64,000 bases of DNA from an uncultured Eubacteriales bacterium (GCA_900316205.1 ONBX01000004.1:1-64000), one strand, 5' to 3'. Positions 33,712-44,000 are shown, counted from the first letter of the stretch. Program-made: numbers and translations. Notes: generated by a model from the letters alone, not told the origin.

Positions 33712-33749
33712 CCTAAGGTGAATAATCTGAAAACTGACAAGCCCTTCCC

Positions 33750-33778
33750 TTGAAAAGCGGGGGGCGGGAGGGTATAAT
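33750..33778 (+). promoter_or_regulatory. plsY promoter
   Basis: TTGAAA (33750-33755), 17 nt, TATAAT (33773-33778), about 80 nt upstream of plsY. Confidence 0.75.
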
Positions 33779-33856
33779 GGCTCCAAAGGCGTAGCCTGGA
33801 TAGCCCGGATGCGCCCATTTCACTGGGAGGGACTGGTCCCTCCGAGGGAGTGTAAT

Positions 33857-34474
33857 ATGGATATTTGGAAATACGCGCTCGTCATTGCCGCGGGATATCT
33901 GCTGGGTTCGCTGAGCGCTTCGATTTTGATCTCCCGCACTGCCCTGGGCGAGGACGTGCGCAGCAAGGGCAGCGGCAACGCCGGCGCTACCAACATGGCA
34001 AGGGTCTACGGCCTGGGCATGGGCTTTCTCACCCTGGGGGGCGACATGCTCAAGACCATCCTGGCCACCTGGCTGGGATCTTACCTGCTGGGAGATGTGG
34101 GTCTTGCCATCGGCGGCATCAGCTGCATGATCGGCCACTGCTTCCCGGCGTTTCACAACTTCAAGGGCGGCAAGGGCATCTCCGTGGGCGCGGCCCTGGG
34201 CCTGATGATCGACTGGCGGGTCTTCGTCTGCATCATCGCCACCTTCCTGATCGTGGCTTTCCTCACCAAGAAGGTCTCCCTGGGGTCCATGGCGGCTGCC
34301 GTGGCCATCACCGTCTTTTCCATCGTGTTTCAGGTGAGCACGCCCAAGCTGGTGCTGGCCATCGCGGCCATGTGCCTTGCCATCTTCCAACACCGCACCA
34401 ATATCGACCGCCTGAGCAAGGGCACCGAGCCGGACTTCAAGGCCGCCGACGCGGACAAGCTGAAAAAGAAATAA
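33857..34474 (+). CDS. plsY: Acyl-phosphate:glycerol-3-phosphate acyltransferase
   Basis: 205 residues with about five transmembrane helices. The family motifs are present: KGSGNAGATNMARVYG (motif 1), HCFPAFHNFKGGKGISVGAAL (motif 2, split here as HCFPAFHNF and KGGKGIS) and the Lys-rich C-terminus. PlsY acylates glycerol-3-phosphate from acyl phosphate, the first step of phospholipid synthesis. The start at 33857 has GAGGGAG upstream. It has its own strong promoter and is followed 33 nt later by the dipeptidase gene. Confidence 0.95.
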   Translation: MDIWKYALVIAAGYLLGSLSASILISRTALGEDVRSKGSGNAGATNMARVYGLGMGFLTLGGDMLKTILATWLGSYLLGDVGLAIGGISCMIGHCFPAFHNFKGGKGISVGAALGLMIDWRVFVCIIATFLIVAFLTKKVSLGSMAAAVAITVFSIVFQVSTPKLVLAIAAMCLAIFQHRTNIDRLSKGTEPDFKAADADKLKKK

Positions 34475-34507
34475 GCATAAATTATTTAATGTAAGAGGAG
34501 CGGGATT

Positions 34508-35893
34508 ATGGACGAAGAACTGCGGCGGGATCTGGACCGCTTTGTCGAGGAAAACGAAACGGCTATCTTCCGGGATATCGCAAGGCTTGTGGCCATCAAC
34601 AGCGTGGAAGGGGAGCCGTCGGAGGGCGCGCCCTTCGGACCCGGCCCCAAGGCCGCCCTGGAAAAGGGCCTGGAGATCGCCCGGGAGCTGGGCCTCAAGG
34701 CCGTGAACTGCGCCGACAAGATCGGCTATGCCCAGCTTGGCGAGGGAGCGGAGGACCGCTATCTTGCCACCATCACCCACCTGGATGTGGTCCCCACCGG
34801 CGAGGGCTGGGAGCACGACCCCTTCACCATGCGGGAGCGGGAGGGCTGGATCATCGGCCGGGGCGTGCTGGACGACAAGGGCCCCAGCGTCCTCTGCCTC
34901 TATGCTCTCAAGTACCTGAAGGAGCGGAATATCCCCCTGCGCTATCCCATCCGCGTCCTGCTGGGCGCCAATGAGGAGACCGGCATGGGCGATGTGGAGT
35001 ACTATCTGGCAAACTACCCCGCGCCTCTCTTCTGCTTCAGCCCCGACGCAAACTTCCCCCTCTGCAACGGGGAAAAGGGCATCTATCACGGGCGTATCCT
35101 CTTCCACGTGGCTCTGAACAGGATCCGGGAGATCCGCGGCGGCATCGTGTCCAACGCCATCCCCGACAAGGCCGAGGCCCTGGTGGAGGCGGAGCACCTG
35201 GAGAACGCGGAGCGCGTCACCGCGGAGCAGGAGAAGCCCGGCCTCTGGCGGGTCCGCAGCGTGGGCCTGGGCGGTCACGCCTCCCTGCCCGAGGGCACGG
35301 TGAACGCCATCGGCGTGCTGGTGGATTATCTGCTGGCAAACTGCATCGGAGATGAAAACGAGCGGCGCATGCTTAAGCTGCTGCAGAAGCTGCACAGCGA
35401 CTGGCGGGGCAGGGGCCTTGGCGTCCAGGCGGACGACGGCCTCTTCGAGCCGCTGACCATCATCGGCGGCGTCATCGGCGTGGAGGACGGGAAGGTCTTC
35501 CAGACTCTGGACAGCCGCTATCCCACCAACACCAGCGGCGCGAAGATCGCGGAGATCATCGGAAAGCTGGCGGGGGATCTGGCGGAGGTCACCGTGGACC
35601 GGGATGCCGAGCCCTTCTACATGAGCCTGGACAATCCCTCTGTGCAGGTCTGCATCAACGCCTACAACGCCGTCACCGGCGAAAATGCCAGGCCCTACAC
35701 CATCGGCGGCGGCACCTATGCCCGGGATTTCCCCAACGCGGTCTCCTTCGGACCGGAGCATCCCGAGCGGCCCATGCCGGACTTTGCCGGTCCCATCCAC
35801 GGCGTGGACGAGGCGGCCAGCAAGGATTATCTGCTGGAGGCGCTGAAGGTCTACATCCTGGCGCTGGTCGAACTGGAAAAAATTGAGTATTGA
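34508..35893 (+). CDS. pepV: M20 family dipeptidase (PepV-like)
   Basis: 461 residues. Metal-site motifs of the PepV group: THLDVVPTGEGW (His, Asp), GRGVLDDKGP (bridging Asp), GANEETGMGD (catalytic and metal Glu), FSPDANFP (Asp) and a C-terminal GPIHGVDE (His). The central lid domain carries SVGLGGHASLPEGTVNAIG. It cleaves unblocked dipeptides in the cytosol, or related beta-Ala/Xaa substrates. It has AAGAGGAGCGGG upstream and may be co-transcribed with plsY. Confidence 0.93.
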   Translation: MDEELRRDLDRFVEENETAIFRDIARLVAINSVEGEPSEGAPFGPGPKAALEKGLEIARELGLKAVNCADKIGYAQLGEGAEDRYLATITHLDVVPTGEGWEHDPFTMREREGWIIGRGVLDDKGPSVLCLYALKYLKERNIPLRYPIRVLLGANEETGMGDVEYYLANYPAPLFCFSPDANFPLCNGEKGIYHGRILFHVALNRIREIRGGIVSNAIPDKAEALVEAEHLENAERVTAEQEKPGLWRVRSVGLGGHASLPEGTVNAIGVLVDYLLANCIGDENERRMLKLLQKLHSDWRGRGLGVQADDGLFEPLTIIGGVIGVEDGKVFQTLDSRYPTNTSGAKIAEIIGKLAGDLAEVTVDRDAEPFYMSLDNPSVQVCINAYNAVTGENARPYTIGGGTYARDFPNAVSFGPEHPERPMPDFAGPIHGVDEAASKDYLLEALKVYILALVELEKIEY

Positions 35894-35967
35894 GCAAAAT
35901 CACATTTCTCACAATAATTTCAAGTTATTTCCAGGGAGCCCTTTCCAATTTCGTATATTTTTCACAA

Positions 35968-36005
35968 GGGAAGCCCCGGCCGATAGACCGAGGCTTCCCC
36001 TTTTT
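35968..36005 (+). terminator. Terminator after pepV
   Basis: GGGAAGCCCCGG (35968-35979) pairs, with one mismatch, with CCGAGGCTTCCC (ending 35999), followed by a run of T. Confidence 0.8.
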
Positions 36006-36021
36006 GACGGAGCAAAATCCG

Positions 36022-36050
36022 TTGACAAAGAAGCCCGAAAACGATATACT
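36022..36050 (+). promoter_or_regulatory. Promoter of secreted lysozyme-like gene
   Basis: TTGACA (36022-36027), 17 nt, TATACT (36045-36050), 63 nt before the GTG start. Confidence 0.75.
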
Positions 36051-36113
36051 TACGAAGAGAATAAACAGTATTGTGGGCGCATTGCACGCAGGAAACAGAA
36101 AGGGAGAAAAGCA

Positions 36114-36746
36114 GTGAAAGCACGGCTTGCATTTCGGAAAACGGCAGCTTTCCTGCTGATCTTCGCGCTCTTGTGCGGCCTGTTTCCTGTCTCGGCTCAC
36201 GCGGAGCCCGCCTCTCTTTGGGAGCGCCTGTTCTGGAACGCCGAAGAGAGAAGCGAGGAGCTCACGGATGAGCAGCGGGAGGAGAACGTCCGCATTGCCG
36301 CTGCCTTTCTGCGGGAGGAGCTGAAGCTTCCGGATTCCGCCGTGGCGGCGGTGCTGGCCAACATCTACCGGGAAAGCGCCTTTGATCCCCTGGCCGTGGA
36401 CGCGGGACGCGAATTCTTCGGTCTCTGCCAGTGGAGCAAGCTTCGCTGGACCAACTGCTTCTTCTTCTGCCGGGAGCAGGGGCTGGACCGGATGAGCATG
36501 GAAGGTCAGCTGGCCTTCCTGAAGTATGAGCTGGAAGGGGAGTACCTTTGGGTCTACGAGAGCTTCCTGCTTCCGGCCGAAGACGACGAGGACGGCGCCC
36601 AGGAGGCCCAGTACTATTTCTGCGAGCTTTTCGAGGTCCCCCTGGATCTGGATTGGGAGCAGGTGGTGCGCAGCAAGCTGGTGGCCTATGCCTACTGGCC
36701 CTATGTGTCCGAGGGCAAGGCGCTGGACTGGGACTGGACCACATAA
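36114..36746 (+). CDS. Secreted phage-tail-lysozyme-like peptidoglycan hydrolase
   Basis: 210 residues from a GTG at 36114 with AAGGGAG 7-9 nt upstream. A clear signal peptide (KTAAFLLIFALLCGLFPVSA, cleavage after AHA). The domain (about 50-185) with AAAFLREELKLPDSAVAAVL, NIYRESAFDP (catalytic-type Glu) and FGLCQWSKLRW matches the Phage_lysozyme2 (tail lysozyme) family. It has become a chromosomal secreted cell-wall enzyme. It is followed 12 nt later by a small gene. The exact bond cut is not shown by sequence. Confidence 0.82.
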   Translation: MKARLAFRKTAAFLLIFALLCGLFPVSAHAEPASLWERLFWNAEERSEELTDEQREENVRIAAAFLREELKLPDSAVAAVLANIYRESAFDPLAVDAGREFFGLCQWSKLRWTNCFFFCREQGLDRMSMEGQLAFLKYELEGEYLWVYESFLLPAEDDEDGAQEAQYYFCELFEVPLDLDWEQVVRSKLVAYAYWPYVSEGKALDWDWTT

Positions 36747-36758
36747 AGGAGAACTGCC

Positions 36759-37010
36759 GTGCTGCCTGAGAAGATCCGTGCCGCTGTGAAGCTGCGGGAG
36801 AACTGCGAGGCGGAGCGCTTCCTGCAGACGCTGGAAGCCCTGCTGGAGCGTCCCCTGGGTCCGGTGCGCGTGCTGAAGCGCGCAGGTGTCCTGTCTCTCC
36901 GACTCACAGAGGCGGAGCTGGAGCGGGTATCCGCCCTGCCGGAGGTCCTGGTGGCCCAGCCGGAGGGGAGGGCGGAGCTTCCGCCGAAGCCTATTTTTTC
37001 GCGCAGATAA
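36759..37010 (+). CDS. Small conserved-type protein, function unknown (83 aa)
   Basis: Starts at a GTG 9 nt after AAGGAGAA and lies 12 nt after the lysozyme-like gene, so probably co-translated. Charged helices with regular Leu (EAERFLQTLEALLERPLGPV) and an end rich in Pro and Arg. No membrane segment or known motif. Confidence 0.55.
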   Translation: MLPEKIRAAVKLRENCEAERFLQTLEALLERPLGPVRVLKRAGVLSLRLTEAELERVSALPEVLVAQPEGRAELPPKPIFSRR

Positions 37011-37088
37011 TTTAGCGAAATAGGCATGTAAAGTGGTATATAAAGTGGAGACACCTTATATAAAGTATTTTAGAAGGAGGAAAGAAGC

Positions 37089-40000
37089 ATGAGAAGGACC
37101 TGGAAAAGTTTCCTGTCCTTGCTGCTGGCCCTCGCGATGATCCTTTCCCTGGGCACCGCCGGCTTTGCTCTCGATGACGAGACCGAAGCCGCCGCACCCG
37201 CGGAGGAGACCGCCGAAGAAGTCAGCGGCACCGGTGTCGAGCTTCCCTTTGAGAAGGTCGACAACGACATCATTTCCGAACGGCTCCCCCTCGCCAACCA
37301 GGCGGTAGAAGAGGAAGAGCCCAGCTACGCTGACGATGAGCTCGTCCGTGTATCCATCGTGCTGAACGGTGCTTCCGCGATTGACGCGGGCTACGCACCC
37401 GCCAGCGCCGGAGCCTACCGCGCCGGCCTGAAGGCCGAGCAGCAGGCTATGGCCAGCAAGATCTCCGCAGAGGCTCTTGGCGGCGCCCAGCTGGACGTTG
37501 TCTGGAACCTGACCCTGGCCTGCAACATCATTTCCGCCTACGTTCCCTACGGCGCCATTGAGGCCGTTCGCAACGTGATCGGGGTCAAGGATGTTGTCAT
37601 CGAGCTGCGCTACTTCCCCAATGAGGAGGAAGTGAACAACAGCATCGCCACCCAGATGACCGGCGCCACCGAGGCCTGGAACCTGGGCTACACCGGCGCC
37701 GGCAGCGTCATCGCCATCGTGGACACCGGCCTTGACATCAATCACCAGTCCTTCGACCCCGATGCGTTCCAGTATGCCATCGACGAGTTGGATGAGACCC
37801 GTGACGTCCCTGTCAAGCTGATGACCGCGGACGACGTGGCCGCTGTGTGGGATCAGCTGAACGCGGCGAAGTTCCTGGATCTGGACGGCGTGTACCGCAG
37901 CGCCAAGGTCCCCTTTGGCGCCAACTACGTCGACCAGGACTATGACATCACCCACGACAACGACGCCCAGGGCGAGCACGGCTCTCACGTGGCCGGCATC
38001 GCCGCTGCCAACAAGTACATTCCCGCCGGCGGCGGCTACGACAAGGCCCTTGACGCTGTCAACACCCAAGGCGAAGCTCCCGACGCTCAGCTGATGATCA
38101 TGAAGGTCTTCGGCAAGGGCGGCGGCGCTTACGACTCTGACTACATGTCCGCCATCGAGGACGCCATGACCCTGGGCGCCGACTCTGTCAACCTGTCCCT
38201 GGGCTCCTCTGTGGCCGGCTATGTGGAGAATGCCACTTATGCCGAGACTCTGAACAAGCTGGTGAGCTACGGCATGGTCTGGGCCAACTCCGCAGGCAAC
38301 AACTTCAGCTGGACCAACGATTCCACCGGTCCCCAGAAGCTGTATGCCGACGACGTGAACTACCAGACCGGCGGTTCTCCCGCTACCTACCACAACTCCC
38401 TGTCTGTGGCTTCCGTTGACAACACCACCGGCTCCATTTCCGTTCCTCTGGTGCTGTCCGACGGGACCAAGGTCACTTTCTCTGAGACCCAGGGCTACGG
38501 CAACGCCCCCCTCAGCACCATCAGCGGCGAGTTCACCTACATCATGCTCGACCGTGCCGGCACCGAGGAAGAGGATTTTGCCGCTCTGGCCGATGTTCTG
38601 CAGGGCAATGTGGCTGTTGCATGGCGCGGCGGCTCCTCCTTCTATGTGAAGGCCAACGGCGGCGCCCGCAACGGCGCTGTGGCTACGCTGGTCGCCAATA
38701 ACGCCGCAGGCGTCATCAACATGAACCTGACCGGCTATGAGTTCACCGCTCCCGCGGTCTCCATCATGCAGAACGACGGCTTCCTGATGATGGCTCTGGC
38801 GGAGCAGAAGGAACTCAACGGCGTCGTCTACTATGAAGGCACCATCACCATCCCCGAAGGCGTGAGCAACACGCCCAAGTCCGAGTTCCAGCAGATGAGC
38901 GACTTCAGCTCATGGGGCGGCAACGGCGCGCTGACCATGAAGCCCGAAGTCACCGCCCCCGGCGGCAACATCTGGTCTGTCTGGGGCTCCAACAAGGGCA
39001 GCAGCGCTCCCACCACCGCTCACGACCGGTATGAGATGATGTCCGGTACCTCCATGGCCTCTCCTCAGGTCGCCGGCGTGAACGCTGTGCTGAAGCAGTA
39101 CATCCGCGAATCCGGTCTGGCTGAGAAGTTCCCCGAACTGACTGAGCGTGCCATCGCCCAGTCTCTGCTGATGTCCACCGCCATGCCTCTGCGCGAGGCG
39201 GCCACCGGCAACTACTGGTCCATCATGAAGCAGGGCGCCGGCCTTGTGGATGTGAACGCGGCGATCACCGCCCGCTCCCTCATCCAGATCGTCGGCCTGC
39301 CCGGCAGCGCTCCCGCTTCCGCCTATGACGCCATTGCCGACGGCAAGGTCAAGGTGGAGCTCGGTGAGGTGGACAGCGGCTTCGGCACCAGCTTTGCCGT
39401 GACCAACTTCACCGACGAGCCCATGTCCCTGTACCTCAACGGTGATTTCTTCACCCAGTGGATCCAGGGCGGCGCTTACCGTACCGAGTACACGGTCCCG
39501 TTCAACGCCCGCATCAGCTGGACGGTGAACGGCGAGGAGTACGCTCCCGCCGACCTTGGTCTGGACTTCAACAACGACGGCGTCTCCAACAGCGTGGACG
39601 CGCAGATCCTGCTTGACTGGTGCGCGGACGACAGCATCGAGATCTACAATCTCCAGGATGCCGATCTGGACGGCGACGGCGACGTGGATACCGCCGATGC
39701 CAAGATCGCTTTCGAGACCCTGAACGGCGCCTCCATCCAGCTGGCTGCCGGCGAGACCGCTCTGATCAGCGCCTATGTCAACTATGACATGAGCGAGTAT
39801 GACGCCTTCAACGGCAACTATGTGGAAGGCTTCCTCTTCGTCCGTGAGGGCGAGAGCGCCGACGGTGCCCTGGGCATCGAGCACTCCATCCCCGTCTTCG
39901 GCTACAACGGCAGATACACGGATGCCACCATGTTCGACCGCGGCTCCCGCCTGGAGTACATGTATGGCTTCGGCGACGGCGATGAAGAAGAAGGCGTGCT

Positions 40001-43000
40001 CCCGTACATGTACTACGCTGCTGCCACCGCCGGCGGCCTGGGCGAGGCTGCCCTGGAGCAGGAGACCTTCCTGGTGAGGTATACCGGCGACAGCGGCACC
40101 TACTACTTCGGCGGCAACCCGCTGATCGACGACGAGACCTATCACCCCGAGCGCAACGCTCTGAACGCCGCTGACGTTCTGTACGGCGCGCGCTTCACCC
40201 AGATCCGCAACTCCGGCGCCTCCCGCTTCTACGTGACCGACAAGTACGATCGCGTGGTGAAGGGTTCCGAGATGATCGGCGGTCCCGCTTACGCGGTTTA
40301 CTACTACCGCAACCAGGCGACCTGGCAGACCACCACCACCAGCCCCGCCTTCAACTATGTTCCCAGGAACGCGAAGGAAGGCGACGAGCTGACCGCCCAC
40401 TACCAGCTGGCTCCTGAGTACTATGTGGAGCCTGACGGTTACGTCCGTTGGGAAGATCTGGGCGAGGGCAGCGAGATCTCCATCCCCTTCGTGATCGACA
40501 GCACCGCCCCCGACATCGTCAAGGTCTACCGCGACAGCAGCCCGGCCCCCGAGGGAGACGAATATGAGCTGCCTGTCAACGGCCAGGATGCCGGCGTGAA
40601 CGAGGGCGAGGACGCTCCCGTCACCGACGAAGAGCCCGCCGAGGAAGAGACCGCCACCGACACCCTGGAGATCACCACCCACGATAACCAGTACATCGCG
40701 GCCGTGGCCCTCTTCACCGACGAGGGCGAGCTGCTGGATGCCAAGGGTGCTGTGGAAGACACCATCCGCGGCAAGGAAGTGTACTACAGCTTCGACCTGA
40801 AGGCGCTCTTCGGCGAAGAGGAAGTGTACCCCTACCTGCTGGTTCAGGTGTATGACTACGCCTCCAACCTCTCCACCTACAAGGTGAACCTGGTGGACGA
40901 CCTGGAGAACGCCGAGGTGGAGAGCGTTGAGCTCAACACCAACGAGGCGACCATCATCGGCACCGGCAGCATCCGCCTCACCGCCATTGTGCGGCCCTGG
41001 GGCATCGATGACGCTGTGACCTGGACCTCCGACAACGAGGCTGTGGCCGTCGTGGACGACAACGGTCTTGTCACCGGCGTGAGTGAAGGCACCGCCGTCA
41101 TCACCGCCGCCTCTGCCCTGGATCCCACCAAGTCCGGCAGCTGCGAAGTCACTGTCAAGTTCATTGACAAGGAACTGAGCGGCATCGTTTGGGACGAGAA
41201 CGGCGAGGTCTGGTTCTCCGACTTCAACCTGAACAGCCTGCCCAACTATGAGAGACTGAACGCCTCCAACCTGCGTCTGCCCATCAGTTCCGCTGCCTAC
41301 GATGAGAACGGCGTTCTCTACGCTGCGGATCTGGACAGCGACGAACTGATCTCCAACCTCTATACCGTGAACACCGAGGATTGGTCCGTCGAGATGATCG
41401 GTGCTTCCTCCGTCGGTTACATGGACATCTGCCAGGCTCCCAGCCTCGGCGAGAACCACATGCTGGCGGTCTACGGTCCTTATGTGCTGATTGTGGATAA
41501 GACCACCGGCGATTACGAAGGCGCCCTCAACTTCGCCAGATACACCGGCAATGCTTCGCTGGTCGGCATTGCTTACGAGGAGCAGTATTATCATCCCAGC
41601 TATGGCAATACCGACTGGGTCTTCCTGGTCGACACCAACGGCAAACTGTACAATGCCGGCTTCCTGCCCTACAACGGCAGCTATGCCAACTTCACCCCGA
41701 GCGCGATGGGCAGTCTGGGTTACACCTGTGACCTGGATTACTGGCAGTCCCTGTACTATGACGGCGTCAGCCTCTATTGGAGCTGCTTCAACATGGCTTC
41801 CAATAAGGTCGACATCATCATGGTGGACGATCTGTACCACGACGGCAGCATTTACATGACCGGCAGCTTTGCCGATGGCGTGTGGCCTGTGGGCGGCCTC
41901 TTCGAGAACGGCATCAACCCGTACTTCGGCGAGATCGCAAAGGCTGACCACAGCGATGCTGTGATCGATCCCAACGGTACCTTCCTGACCGAGATCCAGC
42001 CCATCAACGGCAGAGCCCCTGTTCAGACCCCCGATGAGGAGCCCATCGACGATGAGGAAGAGGGCTTCATCGAGGTCATCGACGACAACGAAGGCCAGAT
42101 CGGCGGCACCCTGAGTGCTGTCAGCGTGGAGGCCGCTCCCGTCACCTCCGAACAGCAGAAGGTCGACACCATGGCCATGGTGCAGATCTCCGCGGACGAG
42201 CTGAGCTACAACGGCAAGATCGTGGTCGACTTCGATCCCGAGACCGCTACTCTGATCAGCGCCAGCTCCTCCGCCCAGTTCAACGGCATCCTGAACCGCA
42301 GCGAAGATCTGGGCAAGTACGTGCTGGCCTGGGTCGACCTGGATGGCATCGATGCCGACGAGCCCATCCTCACCCTGATCTTCGACAAGGACAGCCAGGG
42401 CACCGTGACCATCACCACCCTGGAAGTGAACAACGAGTCTGAGCCGAAGGAAGAAATGGTCAAGCTTAACATCTCCGAGGTGCTGGAGCCCCACGATCAC
42501 GCCTATGATCTGATCGGCTGGACCTGGGCCGATGACTTCAGCAGCGCCATTGCCAAGTTCACCTGCCCCGTGGACGGCTCCACCAAGTCCGTTGAGGCCG
42601 TGGTGACCGAGAGCATCCAGGAGCCCACCTGCACCGAGGCCGGCCTTGCCACCTACACCGCCGAGGCGGAGTTTGAGGGCGAGACCTACACCGATGTGAA
42701 GGAAGCCGAGATCGAGGCCATCGGCCACGATTGGGGCGAGCCCACCTGGACTTGGGACGGCATCAAGGCTGCCGAAGCCAGCTTCGTCTGCAAGAACGAT
42801 CCGACCCATATCACCACGCTGGAGGCTGAGATCAGCGCCGAGAGCGCTGACGGCAACGTGACCTGCACCGCCACCGTGGAACTGGACGGCAAGACCTACA
42901 CCGACACCAAGACTGCCGCGGTTGACGTCACTGTGGCAAGCTCCACCCTGACCCTGGGCGATACCTTCGCCGTGCGCATCTACATCAAGCCCTCTGAGGA

Positions 43001-43805
43001 ACTCCTGGCGGACGATGGCGCTTATGTGACCATGAACGACAAGAAGATCCCGCTGAGCGAGGGTATGAAGAAGGGCAGCGGCGATGAGACCCGCTACGGC
43101 TTCAGCTATGACATCGGCCCCACCACGCTCAACGACGACGTGACGCTCAAGGTCTTCGACGGCGAGGGCAACGAGATGATCCTGCTCAAGAAGGACGGCA
43201 CTGTGCTGCCCGACGGCTACATCTACCGTGCCCAGACCTACATCGACAGGAACGCCTCCTCCAGCAACGAGAAGCTGGGCAATCTGCTGAAGGCTCTGAA
43301 CGACCTGGGCAACTACGCCCAGACCTTCTTCCAGTACAACACCGAGAACATCGCTCCTCTCATGGGCGACATCTCCGGTGTCAGTGCTGCGGACGTGGCT
43401 GACTACGCTGTTGTCACCGAGGTCCTGAACGAGGATATGATCGGCTACACCGGCAGCACCATGCTCCTCCAGACTGAACTGAAGATCCGTCAGTACTACA
43501 GCCTGGCTGATGGCGTGGATGCCTCCACCCTCAGCTTCACCATCGATGGCGTCCAGGTCAGCCCCAAGGTGAACGGCAAGACCGTGACTGTGGACAGCAG
43601 GAATGTTCCTGCCAGAGACTTCGACAAGACCTACACCTTCGAGGTGAAGGATGCCGAGGGCAATGTCATCCTGAGAAGCCAGTACGGCGTGTACAGCTAT
43701 GTGAACGCCGCGTTTGAGAAGGCTGCGGACAACGAGGCTCTGATGAACCTGGCCAAGGCCCTCTTCGTCTACGGCAACGCTGCCAAGACTTACTTCGGAC
43801 AGTAA
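37089..43805 (+). CDS. Giant secreted subtilisin-like (S8) protease with dockerin-, cohesin-like and BIG2 modules
   Basis: 2238 residues. Signal peptide (1-27), I9-like propeptide region (about 75-165), S8 catalytic domain (about 205-680) with D212 (AIVDTGLD), H297 (GEHGSHVAG) and S655 (SGTSMASPQ), interrupted by a protease-associated-type insert (about 450-590), as in C5a-peptidase/lactocepin enzymes. Fn3-like beta domains follow. A dockerin-like pair of calcium loops lies at about 820-875 (LDFNNDGVSNSVDAQILLDW; DADLDGDGDVDTADAKI). BIG2 is at about 1276-1357, a cohesin-like beta domain at about 1676-1800, Cys-pair repeats at about 1800-1945, and a C-terminal domain. No LPXTG or S-layer motif is visible, so it may be released or held non-covalently. 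It probably digests host or dietary protein. Confidence 0.9.
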   Translation: MRRTWKSFLSLLLALAMILSLGTAGFALDDETEAAAPAEETAEEVSGTGVELPFEKVDNDIISERLPLANQAVEEEEPSYADDELVRVSIVLNGASAIDAGYAPASAGAYRAGLKAEQQAMASKISAEALGGAQLDVVWNLTLACNIISAYVPYGAIEAVRNVIGVKDVVIELRYFPNEEEVNNSIATQMTGATEAWNLGYTGAGSVIAIVDTGLDINHQSFDPDAFQYAIDELDETRDVPVKLMTADDVAAVWDQLNAAKFLDLDGVYRSAKVPFGANYVDQDYDITHDNDAQGEHGSHVAGIAAANKYIPAGGGYDKALDAVNTQGEAPDAQLMIMKVFGKGGGAYDSDYMSAIEDAMTLGADSVNLSLGSSVAGYVENATYAETLNKLVSYGMVWANSAGNNFSWTNDSTGPQKLYADDVNYQTGGSPATYHNSLSVASVDNTTGSISVPLVLSDGTKVTFSETQGYGNAPLSTISGEFTYIMLDRAGTEEEDFAALADVLQGNVAVAWRGGSSFYVKANGGARNGAVATLVANNAAGVINMNLTGYEFTAPAVSIMQNDGFLMMALAEQKELNGVVYYEGTITIPEGVSNTPKSEFQQMSDFSSWGGNGALTMKPEVTAPGGNIWSVWGSNKGSSAPTTAHDRYEMMSGTSMASPQVAGVNAVLKQYIRESGLAEKFPELTERAIAQSLLMSTAMPLREAATGNYWSIMKQGAGLVDVNAAITARSLIQIVGLPGSAPASAYDAIADGKVKVELGEVDSGFGTSFAVTNFTDEPMSLYLNGDFFTQWIQGGAYRTEYTVPFNARISWTVNGEEYAPADLGLDFNNDGVSNSVDAQILLDWCADDSIEIYNLQDADLDGDGDVDTADAKIAFETLNGASIQLAAGETALISAYVNYDMSEYDAFNGNYVEGFLFVREGESADGALGIEHSIPVFGYNGRYTDATMFDRGSRLEYMYGFGDGDEEEGVLPYMYYAAATAGGLGEAALEQETFLVRYTGDSGTYYFGGNPLIDDETYHPERNALNAADVLYGARFTQIRNSGASRFYVTDKYDRVVKGSEMIGGPAYAVYYYRNQATWQTTTTSPAFNYVPRNAKEGDELTAHYQLAPEYYVEPDGYVRWEDLGEGSEISIPFVIDSTAPDIVKVYRDSSPAPEGDEYELPVNGQDAGVNEGEDAPVTDEEPAEEETATDTLEITTHDNQYIAAVALFTDEGELLDAKGAVEDTIRGKEVYYSFDLKALFGEEEVYPYLLVQVYDYASNLSTYKVNLVDDLENAEVESVELNTNEATIIGTGSIRLTAIVRPWGIDDAVTWTSDNEAVAVVDDNGLVTGVSEGTAVITAASALDPTKSGSCEVTVKFIDKELSGIVWDENGEVWFSDFNLNSLPNYERLNASNLRLPISSAAYDENGVLYAADLDSDELISNLYTVNTEDWSVEMIGASSVGYMDICQAPSLGENHMLAVYGPYVLIVDKTTGDYEGALNFARYTGNASLVGIAYEEQYYHPSYGNTDWVFLVDTNGKLYNAGFLPYNGSYANFTPSAMGSLGYTCDLDYWQSLYYDGVSLYWSCFNMASNKVDIIMVDDLYHDGSIYMTGSFADGVWPVGGLFENGINPYFGEIAKADHSDAVIDPNGTFLTEIQPINGRAPVQTPDEEPIDDEEEGFIEVIDDNEGQIGGTLSAVSVEAAPVTSEQQKVDTMAMVQISADELSYNGKIVVDFDPETATLISASSSAQFNGILNRSEDLGKYVLAWVDLDGIDADEPILTLIFDKDSQGTVTITTLEVNNESEPKEEMVKLNISEVLEPHDHAYDLIGWTWADDFSSAIAKFTCPVDGSTKSVEAVVTESIQEPTCTEAGLATYTAEAEFEGETYTDVKEAEIEAIGHDWGEPTWTWDGIKAAEASFVCKNDPTHITTLEAEISAESADGNVTCTATVELDGKTYTDTKTAAVDVTVASSTLTLGDTFAVRIYIKPSEELLADDGAYVTMNDKKIPLSEGMKKGSGDETRYGFSYDIGPTTLNDDVTLKVFDGEGNEMILLKKDGTVLPDGYIYRAQTYIDRNASSSNEKLGNLLKALNDLGNYAQTFFQYNTENIAPLMGDISGVSAADVADYAVVTEVLNEDMIGYTGSTMLLQTELKIRQYYSLADGVDASTLSFTIDGVQVSPKVNGKTVTVDSRNVPARDFDKTYTFEVKDAEGNVILRSQYGVYSYVNAAFEKAADNEALMNLAKALFVYGNAAKTYFGQ

Positions 43806-43886
43806 GCGGCAGCAGATCCTGTCCCCGAATCTGTCCGGGCGCGGGGGAAACACCTCCGCCCCGGCAGATCCGGGCAAAGCGCCCCC

Positions 43887-43926
43887 AGGGCCGGAAAAAG
43901 CCTGAACATGGCAGATTCCGGCCCTT
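43887..43926. terminator. Hairpin after the giant protease
   Basis: AGGGCCGGAA pairs with TTCCGGCCCT about 30 nt apart, 80 nt past the stop. It lacks a T-run, so a terminator is only likely. Confidence 0.45.
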
Positions 43927-44000
43927 GACCGGGTGTATCGTTCCCCATATAAGAGGGAAAGGAAACATCCTTCCATGGAGAACGGTGCGGACCGGCAGAG

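Noticed and set aside
38910..43976. A 1688-codon open frame on the minus strand and other very long shadow frames (16934-20173, 7147-8958, 8995-10863).
   Set aside because: They lie antisense to genes with intact catalytic motifs. High GC and codon bias keep the complement open; the translations are Gly/Ala/His/Val-rich with no domain.
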